Origin: Paracoccus sp. S-4012
GTDB taxonomy: Bacteria > Pseudomonadota > Alphaproteobacteria > Rhodobacterales > Rhodobacteraceae
DNA length: 64,000 bases
Reading direction: 5' to 3'
Assembly (NCBI RefSeq): GCF_009674885.1
Contig: NZ_WKKA01000007.1
Location: forward strand, 124,001 to 188,000
This document shows, piece after piece, positions 46,196 to 56,757 of the stretch. The position numbers were made by a program, and so were the translations under genes. Under the pieces are notes generated by a model. It was not told where the DNA came from. It worked only from the letters and a program-made list of their open reading frames with translations, and did not search any database. Numbering within the stretch: the first letter of the stretch is position 1; every line of letters begins with the position of its first letter.

Positions 46196-46693
46196 CTATC
46201 CCTGCAGATCGGAGCGGCGCACCGCCTTGAGCTGGCGCTTGCCGGGTGCGGCCTCGCCCGGCTCGGGCGCCACCGCCGCCGAGGGCGCTGCGGCGGCCAC
46301 CCCGGTCCCGGGCGCGGCAGCAGCGGGAGCCGCAGCCGGCGGCACCGGCGTCTTGCCCGGAGCCGCCGGGTCGGGCTTCATGCCGACGGTCTTGGCGGTG
46401 GGCAGCTTCGGATCCCATTTCTCGAACTTGTCCACCGCCCGGTCGAGCGCGTCGAGGCCGAGGGCCTTCTTCGAGGTCAGGTTCCGCATGCCCTTGAGGT
46501 CGTCGGTCGCCTCCTTGATGCCGCTCTGGCGGGCCGCGTCCTCCATCGCCGAGTTGAACTCGCGCGCCATCGACCGCGCCTTCGCGGTCATCCGGCCGAG
46601 CGTGTGGAACATGCGCGGCAGATCCTCGGGGCCGATCACGATCAGCGCCACGACGCCGATCAGCAGCAACTCGCTCCAGCCGACGTCAAACAT
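46196..46693 (-). CDS. tatB: Twin-arginine translocase subunit TatB
   Basis: 165 residues: one N-terminal membrane helix (MFDVGWSELLLIGVVALIVIGPEDLP), an amphipathic helix, and a Pro/Ala-rich disordered tail. The Glu and the GPEDLP hinge are diagnostic. It forms the receptor complex with TatC. Confidence 0.94.
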   Translation of the reverse strand: MFDVGWSELLLIGVVALIVIGPEDLPRMFHTLGRMTAKARSMAREFNSAMEDAARQSGIKEATDDLKGMRNLTSKKALGLDALDRAVDKFEKWDPKLPTAKTVGMKPDPAAPGKTPVPPAAAPAAAAPGTGVAAAAPSAAVAPEPGEAAPGKRQLKAVRRSDLQG

Positions 46694-46725
46694 GGCGCGC
46701 CTTTCAGCCTGTCAGCGGTCCGCGC

Positions 46726-46992
46726 TCAGACGCGGTCGCGCTCGGCCGCGGGCGTGACGTCGCGGGCGCGGGCCTCGGCGTCGGAGGCGCTGATGACCTT
46801 GGTCTCGGTGGTGCGCGTCCCCTCGGCGACCTCGCGGTCGTATTCCGCCGCGCCGTCATTCACGCCGCGCTTGAAGGCGGTGATGCCCTTGCCGACCTCG
46901 CCCATCAGCGAACTGACCTTGCCGCGGCCGAAAAGCACCAGCACCACGACCGCGATGAGCAACAGGCCGGGGAGGCCGATGTTGTTGAGCAT
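46726..46992 (-). CDS. tatA: Twin-arginine translocase subunit TatA
   Basis: 88 residues: a membrane helix ([23 protein letters not shown]), the FGRGK hinge, an amphipathic helix and a charged tail. It polymerises to form the pore. The ATG at 46992 is preferred because GGAG lies five bases upstream; a GTG at 47001 overlaps that site. First gene of tatABC. Confidence 0.94.
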   Translation of the reverse strand: MLNNIGLPGLLLIAVVVLVLFGRGKVSSLMGEVGKGITAFKRGVNDGAAEYDREVAEGTRTTETKVISASDAEARARDVTPAAERDRV

Positions 46993-47142
46993 GAACTCCA
47001 CTCCCTGAATCGGGGCAGGTGCCCCCGCCCCTTCCGGCCTGACACATCTAGAGCGTTGCGGGTCGAATGCAAAGGCCCGTCGCGGGTTGGTGTCGCGGCG
47101 GTGATCGGGCTAGAAACCGGGCGGCGCAGGCGGGGGAGCGGC

Positions 47143-47718
47143 ATGCAGGACCAGATCGGCCGGTTTCTCTACCTCGCGCTGCTGCTGGCGGCGATCGGCG
47201 GCTTCCTGATCGTGGAGTTTCGCGGCCGCGGCGGACAGGCGCTGCGTCAGGCGCTTGCATGGGGGCTGATCTTCGTCGGCGTGATCGCCGCGGGGGGGCT
47301 CTGGCAGGACGTGCGGCAGAGCGTCGCGCCCGAAGCGCGAGTGCTCGAGGGCGGGCGGATCGAGGTGCCGCTGGACCCCTCCGGTCACGCGCATTTGACC
47401 GCGGAGGTGAACGGCGTTCCCGTCCGTTTCGTCGTGGACACCGGCGCCACGATGCTGGCGCTGCGGCAGCGCGACGCGCGGCGCGTGGGCATCGACCCGG
47501 ACCGGCTGGCCTATACCTCGCAGGCGCGGACCGCGAACGGGATCGTCGGCACCGCGCCGGTGCGGCTCGATTCGGTCAGCCTCGGCGGCGTCACCGACCA
47601 TGACGTGCCGGCGATGGTGATCGGGGGCGAGCTTGACCGCTCGTTGATGGGCATGTCGTTCCTCAGCCGCTTCGCGCGGGTGAGCTTCGAGGGCGGCATG
47701 CTGGTGCTGGAGCGTTAG
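47143..47718 (+). CDS. Membrane-anchored retropepsin-like aspartic protease (TIGR02281 type)
   Basis: 191 residues. Two membrane helices (about 7-27 and 38-54) precede a periplasmic single-domain aspartic protease with the catalytic FVVDTGATMLALR motif (Asp99) and the family segment DRSLMGMSFLSRF near the end. Retropepsins act as dimers; the substrate of this alphaproteobacterial group is not known. The ATG at 47143 has GGGGGAG upstream. Divergent from tatA and convergent with holC (6-base gap). Confidence 0.88.
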   Translation: MQDQIGRFLYLALLLAAIGGFLIVEFRGRGGQALRQALAWGLIFVGVIAAGGLWQDVRQSVAPEARVLEGGRIEVPLDPSGHAHLTAEVNGVPVRFVVDTGATMLALRQRDARRVGIDPDRLAYTSQARTANGIVGTAPVRLDSVSLGGVTDHDVPAMVIGGELDRSLMGMSFLSRFARVSFEGGMLVLER

Positions 47719-47724
47719 GCGGCG

Positions 47725-48177
47725 TCACCGCTGCCGGGCCCAGCCGCCATCCGCATCGCTCCAGTATTCCGCCGTGACCCCGGCCGCGGTGAGACTGCGC
47801 CACTGGCCCCGCGCCACGTCAAGCGCCGCGGGATCGGCGCCGTCGAAGAGGATGCAGGTGCGCTCCAGTCGCTCGCATTCCGCCGCCTCCACGGGCGCGC
47901 CGTCGAGCGCGATCAGGCAGGCGGGCGCGTTCGCCGCCGGCCCCTCGCCCGCCAGCGTCAGCAGCACCGGCTGGCGCGCGTCATGCGGCCCGCCGGCGCG
48001 GCCATGCGGCAGGAAGCCCTCGCGCGTCCAAAGGAGGTCATCGTGGCGGGCGAGGCGCGCGGTATCGGTGCCGCGCAGCTCGACCCGCCAGCCCTGCGCG
48101 AGGGACTTCTCGATCAGGACCGGCACCAGCGATTCGGCCGGCGAGCGGGTCAGGTGGTAGAAGAGCGCCGCGCCCAT
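47725..48177 (-). CDS. holC: DNA polymerase III chi subunit
   Basis: 150 residues beginning ALFYHLTRSPAESLVPVLIEKSLAQGWRVELRG, the standard HolC opening, with LLWTREGFLPHGRAG and CILFDGADPAALDVARGQW. Chi links the clamp loader to SSB. The pepA-holC pairing (TGATG overlap) is a conserved arrangement in alphaproteobacteria. Confidence 0.93.
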   Translation of the reverse strand: MGAALFYHLTRSPAESLVPVLIEKSLAQGWRVELRGTDTARLARHDDLLWTREGFLPHGRAGGPHDARQPVLLTLAGEGPAANAPACLIALDGAPVEAAECERLERTCILFDGADPAALDVARGQWRSLTAAGVTAEYWSDADGGWARQR

Positions 48178-49796
48178 CAGCCCTTCTGCGCGTCCTCCCG
48201 GCGCTCGTAGCGGTCGCGCACCAGCCGGTCGAGCGTCATCACCCCCCAGCCCGAGGCGCCCTTGGGCGCAAGCGGCGTCTCGCCCGGCGGCAGGGCGACA
48301 CCGGCGATGTCGATATGCGCCCAGGGCGTGCCCTTGCGGATGAAGCGCTGCAGGAACTGCGCCGCCGTGATCGACCCCGCCGGCCGCCCGCCGGTGTTCT
48401 TCACATCCGCCAGCCGCGACTTGATGAGCTCGTCATAGGACGGCGCCAGCGGCATCCGCCAGGCGCCCTCGCCTTCGGCGTCCGCGGCAGCCAGCAGCGC
48501 CTTGGCCAGGCCGTCGTCGTTGACGAAGACGCCCGCCTTGTCATGGCCGAGCGCGATGATGATCGCCCCCGTCAGCGTCGCGAGGTCGATCACCGCGGAG
48601 GGCTTGAACCGCTCCTGCGCGTACCAGAGGACATCGGCCAGCACGAGGCGGCCCTCGGCGTCGGTGTTGTTGACCTCGATCGTGTCGCCCTTCATCGAGC
48701 GCACGATGTCGCCGGGACGCTGGGCGCGACCGTCGGGCATGTTCTCGACCAGGCCGACGAGGCCGACCACGTTGGCCTTGGCCTTGCGCAGCGCCAGCGT
48801 CCGCATGACTCCGGCGACGACCCCCGCGCCGCCCATGTCCATCGTCATCTCCTCCATGCCCGCCGCGGGCTTGATCGAAATGCCGCCGGTGTCGAAGACG
48901 ACGCCCTTGCCGACCAGCGCCAGCGGCGCCTCCTCGCCGCCGCCCTGCCAGCGCATGACGACGACCTTGGTCGGGCTCTCCGACCCCTGCCCGACGCCCA
49001 GCAGCGCGCGCATGCCGAGGCGCTCGAGCTCGTCCTCCTCCAGCACCTCCACCTCGAGGCCCAGCGTCTCCATCGCCTTCAGCCGGTCGGCGAAGTCGCT
49101 GGTGGTCAGCACGTTGGCAGGTTCGTTGACGAGGTCGCGGGTGAAGAACACGCCCTCGGCCACCGCCGCCGCATCGCGGGCCGAGCGAGCGAGCGCCTCG
49201 GGATCGGCGGCGACGAAGGTGACGGAGGCGCGCTCGGGCTTCGGCGCCTCGGCCGGGGTATCGGCGGGCGGCTCGCCGATGACGGGCGCCTGCGCGTCGT
49301 CGAGGCGGGCGCTGTCCGGCTGGCCCTGAGCCGAGACCGCCTGCGGCATCATCTCGGTCGGAGCGTCGGCCCCGACGCCGTCCGGCGCGGACTTGTAGGC
49401 CGAGAAGTCATAACCCCGCAGCGCGATGCCCAGTGCCACATCGGCGGCGCGGCGGTGGCGGCCGGCGAAGACCGTGACCTGCCCCTTGGCCATGCGCCCC
49501 CCGATCTGGCCTCCGGCCTTGCGCGCCGCCGCCACATCGGCGTCCCGCGGCAGCGAGACGAGCTGGATCGCATCGGCCGCCATCCCCGCCGGGAAGGCGA
49601 GTTCCATCGCCTCGCCGGGCTTCAGCTTGGCGAAGGCGGGCGAGGCGATCGCGCGCATGACCGCGGCGCGGGCGAGGCCCGGCAGGCCGCGGGGGGCGCC
49701 GCGCTCGCCCTCGATCAGGAACGCGAGGCGGCCGCCGCGCTCCCTGAGATCGTCCGGCAGGCTGTCGGTGAAGCTGATCTCGACGGGGTGGGTCAT
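48177..49796 (-). CDS. pepA: Leucyl aminopeptidase PepA (M17), with unusual linker insertion
   Basis: 539 residues. The M17 catalytic domain has [31 protein letters not shown] and the [16 protein letters not shown] signature, with all metal ligands apparent. It removes N-terminal residues from peptides using two metals. The linker between the N-terminal domain and the catalytic domain (about 139-189) is a 50-residue Pro/Ala/Gln-rich stretch, where other PepA proteins have only a few residues. The ATG at 49796 has GAGG upstream; an in-frame ATG at 49832 is an alternative. Divergent from lptF. Confidence 0.93.
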   Translation of the reverse strand: MTHPVEISFTDSLPDDLRERGGRLAFLIEGERGAPRGLPGLARAAVMRAIASPAFAKLKPGEAMELAFPAGMAADAIQLVSLPRDADVAAARKAGGQIGGRMAKGQVTVFAGRHRRAADVALGIALRGYDFSAYKSAPDGVGADAPTEMMPQAVSAQGQPDSARLDDAQAPVIGEPPADTPAEAPKPERASVTFVAADPEALARSARDAAAVAEGVFFTRDLVNEPANVLTTSDFADRLKAMETLGLEVEVLEEDELERLGMRALLGVGQGSESPTKVVVMRWQGGGEEAPLALVGKGVVFDTGGISIKPAAGMEEMTMDMGGAGVVAGVMRTLALRKAKANVVGLVGLVENMPDGRAQRPGDIVRSMKGDTIEVNNTDAEGRLVLADVLWYAQERFKPSAVIDLATLTGAIIIALGHDKAGVFVNDDGLAKALLAAADAEGEGAWRMPLAPSYDELIKSRLADVKNTGGRPAGSITAAQFLQRFIRKGTPWAHIDIAGVALPPGETPLAPKGASGWGVMTLDRLVRDRYERREDAQKG

Positions 49797-49939
49797 CGGG
49801 GCCTCGGCTGGCTGCGTTTCGGGCCGCGACACTAGCGGCGCCCCGGCGCCAAGGCCAGCGCCGCCCGCGGCCTGGGGACTATCCGCCCGGCCCGCCTGCG
49901 GGTTAGAGGGGTGTTCGAGCCCGAGCCGGAGGCCCGCGC

Positions 49940-51067
49940 GTGCCGCGCATCGATCGCTACATCCTGTCGCAGATGACCGCGCTGTTCGGCTTCTTCGCGC
50001 TGGTGCTGGTGTCGGTCTACTGGCTCAACCGGGCCGTGGCCCTCTTCGAGCAGCTGATCGCCGACGGCCAGACCGCGCTCGTGGTGCTGGAGTTCACGGC
50101 GCTGACGCTGCCCCATGTCATTGCGCTCGTCCTGCCGGTCGCGGCCTTCACCGCCGCCGCCTACGGCACCAACCGCCTCGCGGGCGAGAGCGAACTCGTG
50201 GCCATGCAGGCGGCGGGGATGTCGCCCTGGCGGCTGGCGCGGCCGGTGCTGGTCTTCGGACTAATGGTGGCGCTGATGGTGGCGATCCTCGTCCACGGCC
50301 TCGTGCCCTCGGCCCGCGCCCGCCTCAGCGCCCGGCAGGACGCGGTGGCCGAAGATGTCGCCGCCCGCTTCCTGCGCGCCGGCAGCTTCCAGTTCCCGAG
50401 CCGGGGCGTCACCCTCTTCATCCGCGAGATCGGCGCGGACGGCACCATGCACGACCTGTTGTTCGACGATTCGCGCGATCCTGTGCGGCGGCTCACCTAC
50501 ACCGCCGACGAGGCGCGGATCGTGCCTTCGGACCGCGGGCCGGTGCTGGTCATGGCCAGCGGCATGGCCCAGGAGGCGCGGCCCAGCGCGAACGGGGCCG
50601 AGCGACTGGCGGTCACGCGCTTCCGCGACCTCACCTTCGACATCGGCGACCTGATCGGCGGCGGGCGCCGGACCGGCACCGACCTGCGCGACTACGCCAC
50701 GCATCGGCTGCTGGCGCCCGACGCGGCGCTGCTGGAGGCGACCGGCGAGACGCCCGCGCGCGCCCGCCTCGAGGCGCATCTGCGGCTCGCCCAACCGCTG
50801 CTGTCGCCGGTAGCGGCGGTCCTCGGTTTCGCGCTGCTGCTGGTCGGCGGCTACAGCCGCTTCGGCGTCGGGCGGCAGGTGGTGCTGTCGGTGCTGGCGC
50901 TGATCGCGCTGCAATTCGCCAGCACCGCGGCCGAGAACGCCGCCGAAGGCGATCCGTCGCTGTGGCCGGTGGTCTATCTGCCCGCGCTGATCGGCGCCGC
51001 CGCCTGCGCTGCCGTGCTGTGGCTTGCCTCCGCCCCGAGGCGTCGACCAAGGGAGGCCCGCGGGTGA
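49940..51067 (+). CDS. lptF: LPS export ABC transporter permease LptF
   Basis: 375 residues of the LptF/LptG family: three helices (about 12-30, 55-75, 100-120), a periplasmic beta-jellyroll, and three more helices. It opens [38 protein letters not shown]. With LptG and LptB (not here) it extracts lipopolysaccharide from the inner membrane. GTG start at 49940. The stop overlaps lptG by GTGA. Confidence 0.94.
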   Translation: MPRIDRYILSQMTALFGFFALVLVSVYWLNRAVALFEQLIADGQTALVVLEFTALTLPHVIALVLPVAAFTAAAYGTNRLAGESELVAMQAAGMSPWRLARPVLVFGLMVALMVAILVHGLVPSARARLSARQDAVAEDVAARFLRAGSFQFPSRGVTLFIREIGADGTMHDLLFDDSRDPVRRLTYTADEARIVPSDRGPVLVMASGMAQEARPSANGAERLAVTRFRDLTFDIGDLIGGGRRTGTDLRDYATHRLLAPDAALLEATGETPARARLEAHLRLAQPLLSPVAAVLGFALLLVGGYSRFGVGRQVVLSVLALIALQFASTAAENAAEGDPSLWPVVYLPALIGAAACAAVLWLASAPRRRPREARG

Positions 51068-52164
51068 TCCTCTCGCGCTACATCGCCCGGCGCTTCGCGC
51101 GGATGCTGCTGACGGTGGGCATCGGCTTCGTCGCCATCCTGTTCTTCGTCGAGCTGGTCGAGCAGGTGCGCCGCTTCGGTGGCGCGGGCGTGGGCCTCGG
51201 CGGGGCGGCGGCGCTCTCGGCCCTGCTGGTGCCGGGGACCTTCTATACGATCCTGCCGCTGATCGTGCTGCTGGCAGGCATGGGCATGTTCCTGGCCCTC
51301 TCGCGCAGCTCCGAGCTGGTGGCGATCCGGGCCTCGGGCCGTTCGGCGCTGCGTTTCCTCGCCGCGCCCTCGGCGGTGGCGGTGCTGGTCGGGCTGCTGG
51401 CCGTGGCGTTCCTCAACCCGATCGTCGCCGCGACCGTGCAGCGCTATGGCGATGCGGCCGACGCCCTCGACCGGGGCCGCGCGCAGACCGTCAGCGTGGC
51501 CGAGGACTCGCTGTGGCTCCGGCAGGCCCTGGGCGACGGCGGCGGGCAAGTGGTGATCCGGGCCGAGCGCGCCTCGCGCGACGCCACCACGCTCTACGAC
51601 GCCACCTTCCTCGTCTTCGACGCGCAGGCCGGGCCGCTGCGCCGCCTCATCGCGCGCGAGGCGCGGCTGGTCCCCGGCGCTTGGCAACTCGCCGACGTGA
51701 AGGTGTGGCCGCTCGCCCAGCCGAACCCCGAGGCGGTCGCCACCACTGCACCGACGCTGGAGTTGCCCTCCGACCTCACCGCCGAGCGCATCCGCGACGC
51801 CTTCGGCGCCCCCGAGGCGGTGCCGATCTGGCAGCTGCCGCAGTTCATCGCGGGGATGGAGCGCGCGGGCTTCTCGGCCCAGCGGCACCGGGTCTGGCTG
51901 CACACAGAACTCGCCCGCCCGGCGCTGCTGGCGGCGATGGTGCTGATCGCGGCGGCCTTCACCATGCACCACGTCCGCGGCCAGCGCACCGGCGGGCTGA
52001 TCCTCGCCGCCTTCGCCGCCGGTCTGGGGCTGTTCTTCCTGCGCCATTTCGCGCAGGTTCTGGGCGACAACGGCGACATTCCCCCGGCGCTCGCCGCCTG
52101 GGTGCCGCCGGCGGCCGGGACGCTGCTGGCGCTCGGGCGGCTCTTGCGGCTGGAGGACGGATGA
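51064..52164 (+). CDS. lptG: LPS export ABC transporter permease LptG
   Basis: 366 residues with the same fold as LptF, opening [37 protein letters not shown] and including the PGTFYTILPLIVLLAGMGMFLALSRSSELVAIRASG segment. GTG start coupled to lptF; its stop overlaps lptD by ATGA. Frame extensions upstream lie inside lptF and are not used. Confidence 0.94.
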   Translation: MILSRYIARRFARMLLTVGIGFVAILFFVELVEQVRRFGGAGVGLGGAAALSALLVPGTFYTILPLIVLLAGMGMFLALSRSSELVAIRASGRSALRFLAAPSAVAVLVGLLAVAFLNPIVAATVQRYGDAADALDRGRAQTVSVAEDSLWLRQALGDGGGQVVIRAERASRDATTLYDATFLVFDAQAGPLRRLIAREARLVPGAWQLADVKVWPLAQPNPEAVATTAPTLELPSDLTAERIRDAFGAPEAVPIWQLPQFIAGMERAGFSAQRHRVWLHTELARPALLAAMVLIAAAFTMHHVRGQRTGGLILAAFAAGLGLFFLRHFAQVLGDNGDIPPALAAWVPPAAGTLLALGRLLRLEDG

Positions 52165-54452
52165 GGGGCGCGCGGAGGCGATGGGGCGGGAGGCTGGCCG
52201 CGCTGCTCGTGGCGCTCGCCCTGCCCGCAGGCGCCTTGGCGCAACCCGCGCTCGCGCCGACCGACGGCGCGCTGCTTCCCGGCACCCGCGCCGACGGCAC
52301 CGAGGCGGTCGTGGTCCCGGCCGCGCCGGCCTCGCAGGTCATCGAGGCGACCCCCGCCGCCCCGGTGGAGGACGGCACCGAGGCCACGCTGCTCGCCGAC
52401 ATGGTCACGCTCAGCGGCAACCGCCGCCTCGAGGCCTCCGGTGGCGTCGTCGTCTGGTATCAGGGCACCCGCCTCATCGCCCCGCGCGTGATCTACGACG
52501 GCGAGGCCGACCGCCTCTACATCGAGGGGCCGATCCATCTCACCCGCCCCGGCGACCGCGGCACCGACCGCGAGGGCGTGCTAGTGGCCGAGGCGGCCGA
52601 GCTCGACGGCGATCTGCGCCAGGGCCTCATGCGCGGCGCCCGGCTGGTGCTGGCGCGCGAGCTGCAACTGGCGGCGGACGAGGTGCGCGTGCTGGACGAG
52701 GGCCGCGTGACCGTCCTCGACCGCGTCGTGGCGTCCTCCTGCCGCGTCTGCGCGGCCAGCCCGACGCCGCTCTGGGAGATCCGCGCCCGCCGCATCACCC
52801 ACGATCAGGACACGCGCCGCTTGACCTTCGAGCAGCCGCAATTCCGTGCCTTCGGCGTTCCGATCCTCAGCCTGCCCGGCCGCATCACCGCCCCCGGTCC
52901 GACCGTCGAGCGCATGTCGGGCCTCCTGCGCCCGACCCTGCGGACGACCTCCGAACTCGGCGTCGGGGTCAAGGCGCCCTATTTCCTGACCTTCGGCGAC
53001 AGCGCCGACCTGACGCTGACCCCCTACCTCGCCACCGGCCGCACCCTCACGCTCGAGGCGCGCTACCGGCAGGCCTTCACCAACGGCGCGCTCGAATGGC
53101 AGGGCGCGGTCAGCCGCGACGACATCCGCGAGGGCGAGACCCGCGGCATGAGCTTCGGCGCGGCGCAATTCGCACTCTCCAGCGGCTTCAACCTCGGCCT
53201 GCAGCAGCAATGGGTGTCCGACCGCGACTACCTTGACGACTACGGCATCTCGGATGCCGACCGGCTGTGGACCGGCGTGACCCTCGAGCGGGTGCGCGAG
53301 GGCGAGCTGATCGGCCTGCGCGCGGGGGCCTACCGTACGCTGCGCGAGGGCGAGGTGCAGGCGCTGCTGCCGACCGAGGTGCTGGATGCCGCGTGGATCC
53401 GCCGCTGGCAGGCGCCGGGGATCGGCGGCACGGTGGAACTGGGCTGGCAGGCCCATGCCCATCGCCGGCCGTCGGACCTCGACGTGCTCGGCCGTGACGT
53501 GGCCCGCCTCTCCGCCTGGGGCGGCTGGCAGCGCAGCGCGGTGCTGCCCGGCGGCGTGCTGGGCCGCATCGACACGCGGCTCGATGCCGACCTGTGGCGG
53601 GTGGAGGACGACAGCACGATCCGGGCCGAGGCGAGCCGCGTGGTCCCGACCGTCGCGGTGGAGCTTCGCTGGCCCTTGCTCCGTGCGGGCGCGGGCGCGG
53701 TGGACGTGCTGGAGCCGGTGGCGCAGATCGCCTGGTCGCCGCGCCGGGACGAGGACGACGAGGGCATCCCCAACGAGGACAGCCGCAGCGCCGAGCTGGA
53801 CGAGGGCAACCTCTACGCCCTCGACCGCCTGCCCGGCCGCGACCGGCGCGAGACCGGCCTGCGCGCGGCACTCGGCCTGACCTGGACGCGAACCCTCGCT
53901 GACGGGACTGCCTTCGGCGCGATGGCGGGGCGGGTCTGGCGCGACGAGGACGACCCGGACCTCGCCGGAACGCCGTTCGAGGGACGGCGCTCCGACTGGC
54001 TCCTCGCCGCGAACTGGCAGCACCCGCAGGGCCTCGCCGCGGTGGGCCGCGCCCTCTTCGCCGACGGCGGCGAGGTCAGCCGCGCCGATGCCCGCCTCGG
54101 CATCCTGCGCCCGGACATCCAGCTCTCGGCCGGCTACGGCTTCGTGGACGCGTCCGCCGGGACGGCCGAGCGCCACCAAATCGCCTTCGACGCCGGCTGG
54201 CAGGTCGCGCCCGGATGGTGGGCCGAGGCCGACACGCGCTACGACCTCGTCCTCGGCCGCCCGGAGAGCGCGGCGCTCGGCGTCACCTACCGCAACGAAT
54301 GCATCACCGTCGCGGGCGCGCTCAGCCGCGACTGGGCGGGCGAGGGGCGGGACGAGCCCGACACCTCGTTCGATTTCTCGGTCCGTCTCGGCGGCTTCGG
54401 CCGCGCTTCGGACCTGCCGGGCACGGTGGCGCGGCGCTCCTGCATGCGCTAG
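52161..54452 (+). CDS. lptD: LPS assembly outer-membrane protein LptD
   Basis: 763 residues. A signal peptide (about 9-29, ALA-QPA) leads to an OstA-like domain (about 70-170, LADMVTLSGNRRLEASGGVVVWYQG) and a C-terminal beta-barrel. Cysteines in ASSCRVCAAS and in NECITVAG/SCMR near the end are placed like those that form the inter-domain disulphides of LptD. It inserts LPS into the outer leaflet with LptE. ATG at 52161 overlaps lptG. Confidence 0.94.
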   Translation: MRGARRRWGGRLAALLVALALPAGALAQPALAPTDGALLPGTRADGTEAVVVPAAPASQVIEATPAAPVEDGTEATLLADMVTLSGNRRLEASGGVVVWYQGTRLIAPRVIYDGEADRLYIEGPIHLTRPGDRGTDREGVLVAEAAELDGDLRQGLMRGARLVLARELQLAADEVRVLDEGRVTVLDRVVASSCRVCAASPTPLWEIRARRITHDQDTRRLTFEQPQFRAFGVPILSLPGRITAPGPTVERMSGLLRPTLRTTSELGVGVKAPYFLTFGDSADLTLTPYLATGRTLTLEARYRQAFTNGALEWQGAVSRDDIREGETRGMSFGAAQFALSSGFNLGLQQQWVSDRDYLDDYGISDADRLWTGVTLERVREGELIGLRAGAYRTLREGEVQALLPTEVLDAAWIRRWQAPGIGGTVELGWQAHAHRRPSDLDVLGRDVARLSAWGGWQRSAVLPGGVLGRIDTRLDADLWRVEDDSTIRAEASRVVPTVAVELRWPLLRAGAGAVDVLEPVAQIAWSPRRDEDDEGIPNEDSRSAELDEGNLYALDRLPGRDRRETGLRAALGLTWTRTLADGTAFGAMAGRVWRDEDDPDLAGTPFEGRRSDWLLAANWQHPQGLAAVGRALFADGGEVSRADARLGILRPDIQLSAGYGFVDASAGTAERHQIAFDAGWQVAPGWWAEADTRYDLVLGRPESAALGVTYRNECITVAGALSRDWAGEGRDEPDTSFDFSVRLGGFGRASDLPGTVARRSCMR

Positions 54453-54488
54453 GCTCGCCGCCGCCGAGTGACGAAAGGACGCCCCCCG

Positions 54489-55799
54489 ATGCGCCAACTG
54501 ATGCCTGCCGGACTGCTCGCAGCAGTGCTCGCCGCGTTCGTGCCGGGGCTGCCGCTCGGGCCGCTTTCCGGGACGGCCGCGGCGCAGGACGCGCCCGCGG
54601 TGATCGTCAACGACGAGGTCATCACCGCTTATGAGCTCGAGCAGCGGCTGCGCTTCATGCAGGCCCTCGGCGCGCCGGGCACGACCGCCGAGGCGGCCGA
54701 GACCGCGCTCATCAACGAGCGGCTGCAATTGCAGGAGGCGCGGCGCATGGGCATCTCGCCCGGCGAGCAGGCGATCCAGGCCGGCATGACCGAATTCGCG
54801 GGCCGCGCCGGCCTCGACTCGATGAGTTTCATCGGCCAGCTGGCGCAGGCGGGCGTCGATGCCACCACCTTCCGCGACTTCATCCGCGCGGGCGTCGTCT
54901 GGCGCGAGATCCTGCGGGTCCGCGTGGCGCCGGGCGTGGTGGTCTCGGACCGGCAGGTGGCGCAGGCCCGGCAGCGCGCGATCGAGACGCCGCGCGTGAC
55001 CCAGGTGCTGATCTCGGAGCTCATCATCCCCGCCCCCCCGGGCACCGAGGAGCGCATCGCGGCGCAGGCCGCCCAGATCGCCGCGAGCGTGAGCAGCGAG
55101 GCCGAGTTCGCCGCCGCCGCGCGGCAGTATTCGGCCACGCCCTCCGCCCCGCAGGGTGGCCGCCTCGACTGGACGCGGGTGGACAACCTGCCGCAGGGCC
55201 TCGCGCCGATCCTGCTGGCGCTGCAGCCGGGACAGGTGACGCAGCCGCTCTCGATTCCGGGCGCGGTGGTGCTGTTCTACCTGCGCGACACGCGCGGCGA
55301 GGTTCGCCCCGGCGCGACGGCGGAGACGGTCGAGTTCCTGCGCCTGATGGTCGCCTCGACGGCGGAAGCCGCGCAGGTGCAGGCCGAGGCCGACACCTGC
55401 GGCACCTTTTACGTCGCCGCTCGCGGCCGCCCGGTCGAGCATCAGGTGGCGGATACCTCCGCCATCCCGGCCGAGACCGCATTGGTGCTGTCGCGGCTCG
55501 ACCCGAACGAGATCGCGGCCATCCCGCGCGGCGGCGCCGTGGAGGTCCTGATGCTCTGCGAGCGCGCGCCGACGCTGCTGGCCGAGGGCATGGGCGAGAA
55601 CCCGATCCCCGGCCTGCCGCAGCCGGTGATCGCGGGCGGCGCGCCCACCGTGGCCGAGCTGCCCGAGGCGCCCGACGGCTTCGATCCGGTGCCGACCGCG
55701 GGCGAGGCGCGCGAGGCGGTCTTTACCGCGGAGGTGAACCGCGCCGCCGAGACGCTGCTGGCGGAACTGCGCGCCAATGCCATCATCATCCGCCCCTGA
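54489..55799 (+). CDS. surA: Periplasmic peptidyl-prolyl isomerase / chaperone SurA
   Basis: 436 residues. A signal peptide (about 1-33) precedes the SurA N-terminal domain (VIVNDEVITAYELEQRLRFMQAL, ALINERLQLQEARRMGI) and one parvulin domain (about 165-270, RVTQVLISELIIPAPPGTEER, YSATPSAPQGGRLDW). It guides outer-membrane proteins such as LptD, which is encoded just upstream. ATG at 54489 with AAAGGA upstream; a GTG at 54468 is less likely. Its end overlaps pdxA by 23 bases. Confidence 0.92.
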   Translation: MRQLMPAGLLAAVLAAFVPGLPLGPLSGTAAAQDAPAVIVNDEVITAYELEQRLRFMQALGAPGTTAEAAETALINERLQLQEARRMGISPGEQAIQAGMTEFAGRAGLDSMSFIGQLAQAGVDATTFRDFIRAGVVWREILRVRVAPGVVVSDRQVAQARQRAIETPRVTQVLISELIIPAPPGTEERIAAQAAQIAASVSSEAEFAAAARQYSATPSAPQGGRLDWTRVDNLPQGLAPILLALQPGQVTQPLSIPGAVVLFYLRDTRGEVRPGATAETVEFLRLMVASTAEAAQVQAEADTCGTFYVAARGRPVEHQVADTSAIPAETALVLSRLDPNEIAAIPRGGAVEVLMLCERAPTLLAEGMGENPIPGLPQPVIAGGAPTVAELPEAPDGFDPVPTAGEAREAVFTAEVNRAAETLLAELRANAIIIRP

Positions 55800-56757
55800 G
55801 CCCGTCCCGCTGATCCTGACCTGCGGCGAGCCTGCGGGTATCGGGCCGGAGCTTGCACCGCTCGCGCGGGCCGCGGGCGAGGCCTTCGTATGGCTGGGCG
55901 ACCCCGCGCATCTGCCGCCCGGCACCCGCTGGACCGAGGACCGCGCGGCGGAGCCCGGCGTGCTTGCCGTCCTCCCGCACCGCTTCCCCGCCGCCGCCTG
56001 GCCGGGCCGCCCCGATCCCGTCAACGCGGCCGCCGTGATCGAGGTCATCGCCCGCGCGGTCGAACTGGCGCAGTCGGGCGCGGCCGCGGGCCTCGTTACC
56101 GCGCCGATCAGCAAGCTGGCGCTGAAGGAGGGCGCGGGCTTCGCCTTCCCCGGCCATACCGAGTTCCTCGCCCATCTCGCGGGGGGCGCGGAAGTGGCGA
56201 TGATGCTGGCCTCCTCGACCGTGAACCCGCCGCTGCGCGTGGTCCCGGCGACGATCCACATTCCGCTTTCGGCGGTGCCCGAGGCGCTGACGCCCAAGGT
56301 GCTGGAACGCGCGATCCGGGTGACGGCGGCGGGCCTCTCGCGGGATTTCGGGCTGCCGCACCCCCGGATCGCCGTCGCGGGCCTCAACCCCCATGCCGGC
56401 GAAGGCGGCGCGATGGGCGGCGAGGAGCGCGACTGGATCGCGCCGCTCCTCGACCGGCTGCGGGCCGAGGGCTTCGACTTGTCCGGCCCCCTGCCCGCCG
56501 ACACGATGTTCCACGCCCCGGCCCGCGCCCGCTACGACGCGGCGGTCTGCGCCTACCACGATCAGGCGCTGATCCCGATCAAGACGCTGGACTTCGCCGG
56601 TGGGGTCAACGTCACGCTCGGCCTGCCCTTCATCCGCACCTCGCCCGACCACGGCACCGCCTTCGACATCGCCGGCACCGGCCGGGCCGACCCGTCCAGC
56701 ACCATCGCGGCGCTCCGCATGGCCCGCGCCATGGCCGCCGCCCGCGCCGCGACATGA
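55777..56757 (+). CDS. pdxA: 4-hydroxythreonine-4-phosphate dehydrogenase PdxA
   Basis: 326 residues. [16 protein letters not shown] at the start and metal-binding His residues in [26 protein letters not shown] and [21 protein letters not shown] and [14 protein letters not shown] complete the family pattern. It is a step of pyridoxal 5'-phosphate synthesis. The surA-pdxA-ksgA order is widely conserved. Overlaps ksgA by ATGA. Confidence 0.95.
   Translation: MPSSSAPEPVPLILTCGEPAGIGPELAPLARAAGEAFVWLGDPAHLPPGTRWTEDRAAEPGVLAVLPHRFPAAAWPGRPDPVNAAAVIEVIARAVELAQSGAAAGLVTAPISKLALKEGAGFAFPGHTEFLAHLAGGAEVAMMLASSTVNPPLRVVPATIHIPLSAVPEALTPKVLERAIRVTAAGLSRDFGLPHPRIAVAGLNPHAGEGGAMGGEERDWIAPLLDRLRAEGFDLSGPLPADTMFHAPARARYDAAVCAYHDQALIPIKTLDFAGGVNVTLGLPFIRTSPDHGTAFDIAGTGRADPSSTIAALRMARAMAAARAAT

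Noticed and set aside
52581-56504. Open reading frame of 1307 codons antisense to lptD, surA and pdxA
   Set aside because: The opposite strand encodes well-recognised proteins throughout; the antisense product is low-complexity His/Arg/Gly-rich and has no family resemblance.
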